Positions 6,598 through 8,454 of a DNA stretch of 8,454 nt are shown here, piece by piece; position 1 is the first letter of the stretch, and each line of letters starts with the position of its first letter. This stretch comes from an uncultured Coprococcus sp. GTDB lineage: Bacteria; Bacillota; Clostridia; Lachnospirales; Lachnospiraceae. The notes below the pieces were generated by a model that made no database searches, had not been told where the DNA came from, and was given only the letters and a program-made list of their open reading frames with translations. The DNA is taken from contig URJI01000107.1 in the NCBI GenBank assembly GCA_900548215.1, forward strand, positions 1 through 8,454, read 5' to 3'. Position numbers and translations under genes: made by a program.

Positions 6598-6802
6598 CAG
6601 GCAATGGAGGTTTCATCAAGATTTGTGCCACGACCAGGACTTTGTGGTATGCCTGTCTGGGGTCGCTCCCGCTTAACTCGGTCTGCAGCGGTACTAAGGT
6701 GCCGCTTAAGGCGTCACCTAAGGACCGGCGACCTCGTATTCCCCTGACAGGCATACCACAAAGTCCTGGTCTCAATTCATATTACGAAACCTCCATTGCC
6801 TG
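6598..6802. repeat. 205-bp nested inverted-repeat element between tatD and ksgA
   Basis: Two nested pairs of perfect inverted repeats enclose a structured core. The outer arms are 17 bp (6598-6614 and 6786-6802; CAGGCAATGGAGGTTTC and its complement). The inner arms are 26 bp (6632-6657 and 6746-6771; starting GACCAGGACTTTG). They are separated by unpaired stretches of 17 and 14 bases. The 88-base core (6658-6745) folds further: GGTCGC (6661-6666) with GCGACC (6728-6733), CGGTC (6679-6683) with GACCG (6723-6727), and AGGTG...CACCT (6697-6701, 6715-6719) capped by CGC/GCG. It contains no credible gene and no transposase, and I see no clear target-site duplication. It is probably a non-autonomous mobile repeat (MITE-like) or a structured RNA made from the tatD-ksgA strand. 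Coordinates are certain, identity is not. Confidence 0.85.
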
Positions 6803-6868
6803 TAATCTAAGTTTTTGATATTAAGGTAATTTTCAATTTCTGTTGCTACAGCATAACGCTTAAATCAA

Positions 6869-7642
6869 CTATTGTATTCTATACATATCCAGAGCATTTG
6901 CGTAGGTGGTTTCATACACCTTCTCAACCGGCACTCCCTTTATCTCCGCTATCTTCTCAGCTATATAAGGTATGTTGAGGGCTGAGTTTCTTTTGCCCCT
7001 AAATGGAACGGGGGCCATGTATGGTGAGTCTGTCTCGAGGACGATCCTTTCCAGAGGGATGTCTTCTACGACTTCCTGAAGCTTACGGCTGTTCTTGAAG
7101 GTTACCACTCCGCCAACACCTATATTAAATCCCATCTTAATGTATTCTCTGGCCTGCTCTACGCTGTATGAATAACAGTGTATCACACCGCCATTCCTGC
7201 CGCCATCCATTCTTTTCAGTATCTCCATTGTGTCCGATGCCGCATCCCTGCTGTGTATAATGACCGGCATGGCCAGTTCCTGTGCCAGCTCAAGCTGTCT
7301 GAGAAACCATTTTTTCTGAACATCCCTTGGAGGGTCGTCATCAAAATGATAATCAAGGCCTATCTCTCCTATGGCTCTAACCTTTGGATTATCCAGCACC
7401 ATGCTCTTAAGCTCCTGTATATCTGCCTCCGTCAGCTCACCAACCTCACTTGGATGCACGCCAACCGCTGCATAGAAATGCGGATACTTTTCTGCAAGCT
7501 CCACCGAATTCCTCGATGACTGCATATCTGCCCCCACATTCATTACCTTATCTATATCTTTCTTCAAAAATTCTTCTATGAGCTGCTCCCTGTCCTCGTC
7601 GAACTGGGTGTCGTCATAATGACCATGTGTTTCAAATATCAT
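6869..7642 (-). CDS. tatD: TatD family metal-dependent hydrolase/deoxyribonuclease
   Basis: TatD-family enzymes are cytosolic TIM-barrel metallohydrolases; characterised members are 3'-to-5' DNA exonucleases or DNases linked to DNA repair. The 257 residues fit the family. The metal ligands are visible: His6 and His8 in THGHYDD, Glu93 in AIGEIGLDYH, His130 in VIIHSRDA, His155 in VIHCYSYS, and Asp205 in LETDSPYMAP. GVHPSEV (61-67) and RGKRNSALNIPYIAEKIA (215-232) are also family blocks. The usual Asp before T-H-x-H is Glu4 here, a mild change. AGGAAGG (7657-7651, minus) lies eight bases before the ATG. In many Firmicutes this gene is followed by rnmV and ksgA; here only the inverted-repeat element separates it from ksgA. 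Its upstream region holds the AT-rich tandem repeats. Confidence 0.95.
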   Translation of the reverse strand: MIFETHGHYDDTQFDEDREQLIEEFLKKDIDKVMNVGADMQSSRNSVELAEKYPHFYAAVGVHPSEVGELTEADIQELKSMVLDNPKVRAIGEIGLDYHFDDDPPRDVQKKWFLRQLELAQELAMPVIIHSRDAASDTMEILKRMDGGRNGGVIHCYSYSVEQAREYIKMGFNIGVGGVVTFKNSRKLQEVVEDIPLERIVLETDSPYMAPVPFRGKRNSALNIPYIAEKIAEIKGVPVEKVYETTYANALDMYRIQ

Positions 7643-7689
7643 CTCTTCAACCTTCCTGTAAATATATAATTTGAAAACAAGTATACTGT

Positions 7690-7853
7690 ATATGCATTTT
7701 CTTATACGTACATGTTTTTTATGTATCTGTTTTTATACGTATACGCTTCCCTTTTCCAGACATATTTTTATACGTATATATTTTTCTTACCCATACGTTT
7801 TTTATCCGCATATGTTTTTCTTATCCATACTTATTTTTTATTCGTATATATCG
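7690..7853. repeat. Degenerate AT-rich tandem repeats, unit about 17 bp
   Basis: Read on the minus strand, the segment is a series of units close to TATGNRTAAGAAAAAYR, for example TATGGATAAGAAAAACA, TATGCGGATAAAAAACG and TATGGGTAAGAAAAATA. Units vary between 15 and 18 bp, and about nine can be made out. One or two are badly diverged (around 7745-7765). Each unit has an A-tract of five or six bases, so the A-tracts recur roughly every one and a half helical turns. Plus-strand frames across it are low-complexity Phe/Tyr/Ile strings and are not genes. It lies directly upstream of tatD and could hold its promoter, but no -35/-10 pair stands out. Confidence 0.7.
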
Positions 7854-8033
7854 TCACGCTGTATTATACAAAAATCCTATCAGTTTGTGAACGTTTTATT
7901 ATTTGTTTATGGTTACTTATTAAACTTTATAAATAGATTAATAATTAAACACATTTTGTTCACAATTCATGGATATACTAAACATCGTAAAGAGTTTTTC
8001 ATTTATTTGAATCCTCTCTCCCCTCATTTTTTT
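7854..8033 (+). other. AT-rich intergenic stretch without a gene
   Basis: No supported ORF or RNA gene is seen here. TATACT at 7974-7979, preceded by TGGA, is a possible -10 box for a plus-strand leader transcript, but no good -35 lies 16-18 bases upstream. A pyrimidine-rich run (8013-8033, CCTCTCTCCCCTC then seven T) comes just before the terminator hairpin. Its CCTCT could pair with AGAGG of that hairpin and compete with it. Confidence 0.4.
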
Positions 8034-8078
8034 ACAAGAGGCAGCAGATCTCCCCGGTCTGTTACCTCTTGTTTTTTT
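8034..8078 (+). terminator. Plus-strand intrinsic terminator or attenuator in the aminotransferase leader
   Basis: ACAAGAGG (8034-8041) pairs with CCTCTTGT (8065-8072). Inside, CAGA (8045-8048) pairs with TCTG (8058-8061). Seven T follow (8072-8078), so the polarity is plus strand only. No plus-strand gene precedes it in the last 5.7 kb, so it probably ends a short leader or small RNA, 129 bases before the aminotransferase start. This is the layout of transcription attenuation. I do not find a T-box sequence or another recognisable riboswitch before it. Confidence 0.75.
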
Positions 8079-8103
8079 GTGTCCATAACTGTATATTTAA
8101 TAA

Positions 8104-8171
8104 TGGTATCTGACAGATACCACAGATTATAAAATCAGATTGCTGCCTGTTTATAAGCAGCCGGATTTTAT
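8104..8171 (+). promoter_or_regulatory. Two hairpins in the leader of the aminotransferase gene
   Basis: The first is a perfect 8-bp stem, TGGTATCT/AGATACCA, with a GAC loop (8104-8122). The second is a two-part stem: ATAAAATC (8129-8136) with GATTTTAT (8164-8171), and GCTGC (8142-8146) with GCAGC (8157-8161). It ends 24 bases before the AGGAGG. In addition TGCTGCCT (8141-8148) is complementary to AGGCAGCA (8039-8046) of the terminator, an alternative pairing that would break both structures. A role is inferred, not shown. The palindrome at 8104-8122 could equally be a protein-binding operator. Confidence 0.5.
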
Positions 8172-8207
8172 GCATAAAAATGATCTTAATATAACAGGAG
8201 GACTTCC

Positions 8208-8454
8208 ATGATATCAAAGAAATATTCAGCAATGCTTAACAACACTTCCATCATCAGGGAATTTGCACAGTACGCTTCAAAGCGTGCCGCTGAGATCGGT
8301 GCTGAGAATGTGTTCAACTATACTATAGGCAACCCATCTGTGCCTACCACAGATGACTTCAACAGAGGACTTATTGACCTTATCCAGAACGAGGATTCAC
8401 TGGCACTTCACGGCTATAGCCCAACGCTCACTATATATTCTGTAAGGAAAGCTG
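8208..8454 (+). CDS. PLP-dependent class I/II aminotransferase, N-terminal part
   Basis: The reading frame starts at ATG 8208 with AGGAGG (8196-8201) six bases upstream and runs off the right edge after 82 codons. The N-terminus reads MISKKYSAMLNNTSIIREFA. It has the glycine motif typical near the start of aspartate-aminotransferase-fold enzymes, YTIGNPSVP (38-46), and HGYSPTLTIYSVRKA (68-82), equivalent to the Y-x-P-x-x-G-x-x-x-[LV]-R-x-A block in which residues before the cofactor site contact the substrate. These enzymes move amino groups between amino acids and 2-oxo acids in the cytosol. Lachnospiraceae have a well-conserved protein with this N-terminus. The PLP lysine lies outside the window, so the substrate cannot be judged. 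The leader carries a terminator and hairpins that suggest regulation. Confidence 0.88.
   Translation, partial: MISKKYSAMLNNTSIIREFAQYASKRAAEIGAENVFNYTIGNPSVPTTDDFNRGLIDLIQNEDSLALHGYSPTLTIYSVRKA

Noticed and set aside
6566..6775. Open frames on both strands through the inverted-repeat element (69 residues each)
   Set aside because: They read through palindromic DNA, giving Arg-rich mirror-like peptides, lack good ribosome binding sites and overlap the ksgA start region. They are by-products of the repeat.
6598..6802. Retron non-coding RNA (a1/a2-like outer repeats and a long inner hairpin)
   Set aside because: No reverse transcriptase gene is present in the window, and the outer arms with a branched core do not show the msr/msd layout.
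7671..8132. Plus-strand open frames of 153 and 74 residues in the AT-rich region
   Set aside because: They are low-complexity Phe/Tyr/Ile strings created by the T-rich tandem repeats, with no ribosome binding site. One runs into the terminator hairpin.
8034..8207. T-box riboswitch before the aminotransferase
   Set aside because: No T-box consensus (AGGGTGGNACCGCG) and no specifier stem I could support; only the terminator and hairpins are visible.

Overview
The window looks like chromosomal housekeeping DNA from a Gram-positive, low-to-moderate GC Clostridia, most probably a Lachnospiraceae member of the Coprococcus/Roseburia/Butyrivibrio type. The reasons are AGGAGG-type ribosome binding sites, the large Bacillota-type SRP RNA with an Alu domain, a MurG of the Bacillus/Clostridia 'MurG2' kind, and two proteins (left edge; 4563-5591) whose relatives I know only from Lachnospiraceae. 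The genus is an inference.

Layout, left to right. A partial membrane protein of unknown function runs off the left edge on the minus strand (1-666). A divergent promoter region follows (about 740-840), with a good extended -10 promoter driving a plus-strand pair: a small four-cysteine TSCPD-domain protein (919-1164) and murG (1188-2261). That pair ends at a strong terminator with a perfect 14-bp stem (2305-2352), which also serves the convergent minus-strand genes. These are an anchored extracytoplasmic protein of unknown function (2366-2860) and an HD-domain phosphohydrolase (2896-3486). Upstream of them lie the minus-strand SRP RNA gene (about 3621-3886) and tadA (3955-4494). The SRP promoter is near consensus and its -35 box overlaps the tadA stop codon. 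The tadA-SRP RNA order is as in Bacillus subtilis.

Further right, still on the minus strand, come a DUF6128-like protein of unknown function (4563-5591), ksgA/rsmA (5715-6578), a 205-bp nested inverted-repeat element (6598-6802) and tatD (6869-7642). In many Firmicutes the order is tatD-rnmV-ksgA. Here no rnmV is present and the inverted-repeat element occupies the gap. A 565-bp AT-rich divergent intergenic region (7643-8207) holds degenerate tandem repeats of about 17 bp, a plus-strand intrinsic terminator with no gene before it, and two further hairpins. These lead into the start of a PLP-dependent aminotransferase (8208 to the right edge).

Functionally the genes cover peptidoglycan lipid II synthesis (MurG), translation and protein targeting (TadA, KsgA, SRP RNA), nucleic-acid or nucleotide hydrolysis (TatD, HD protein) and amino-acid metabolism (aminotransferase). 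There is no CRISPR array, tRNA, rRNA, transposase, phage gene or defence system that I can see. The least explained structure is the inverted-repeat element between tatD and ksgA, followed by the untranslated leader with an internal terminator before the aminotransferase.
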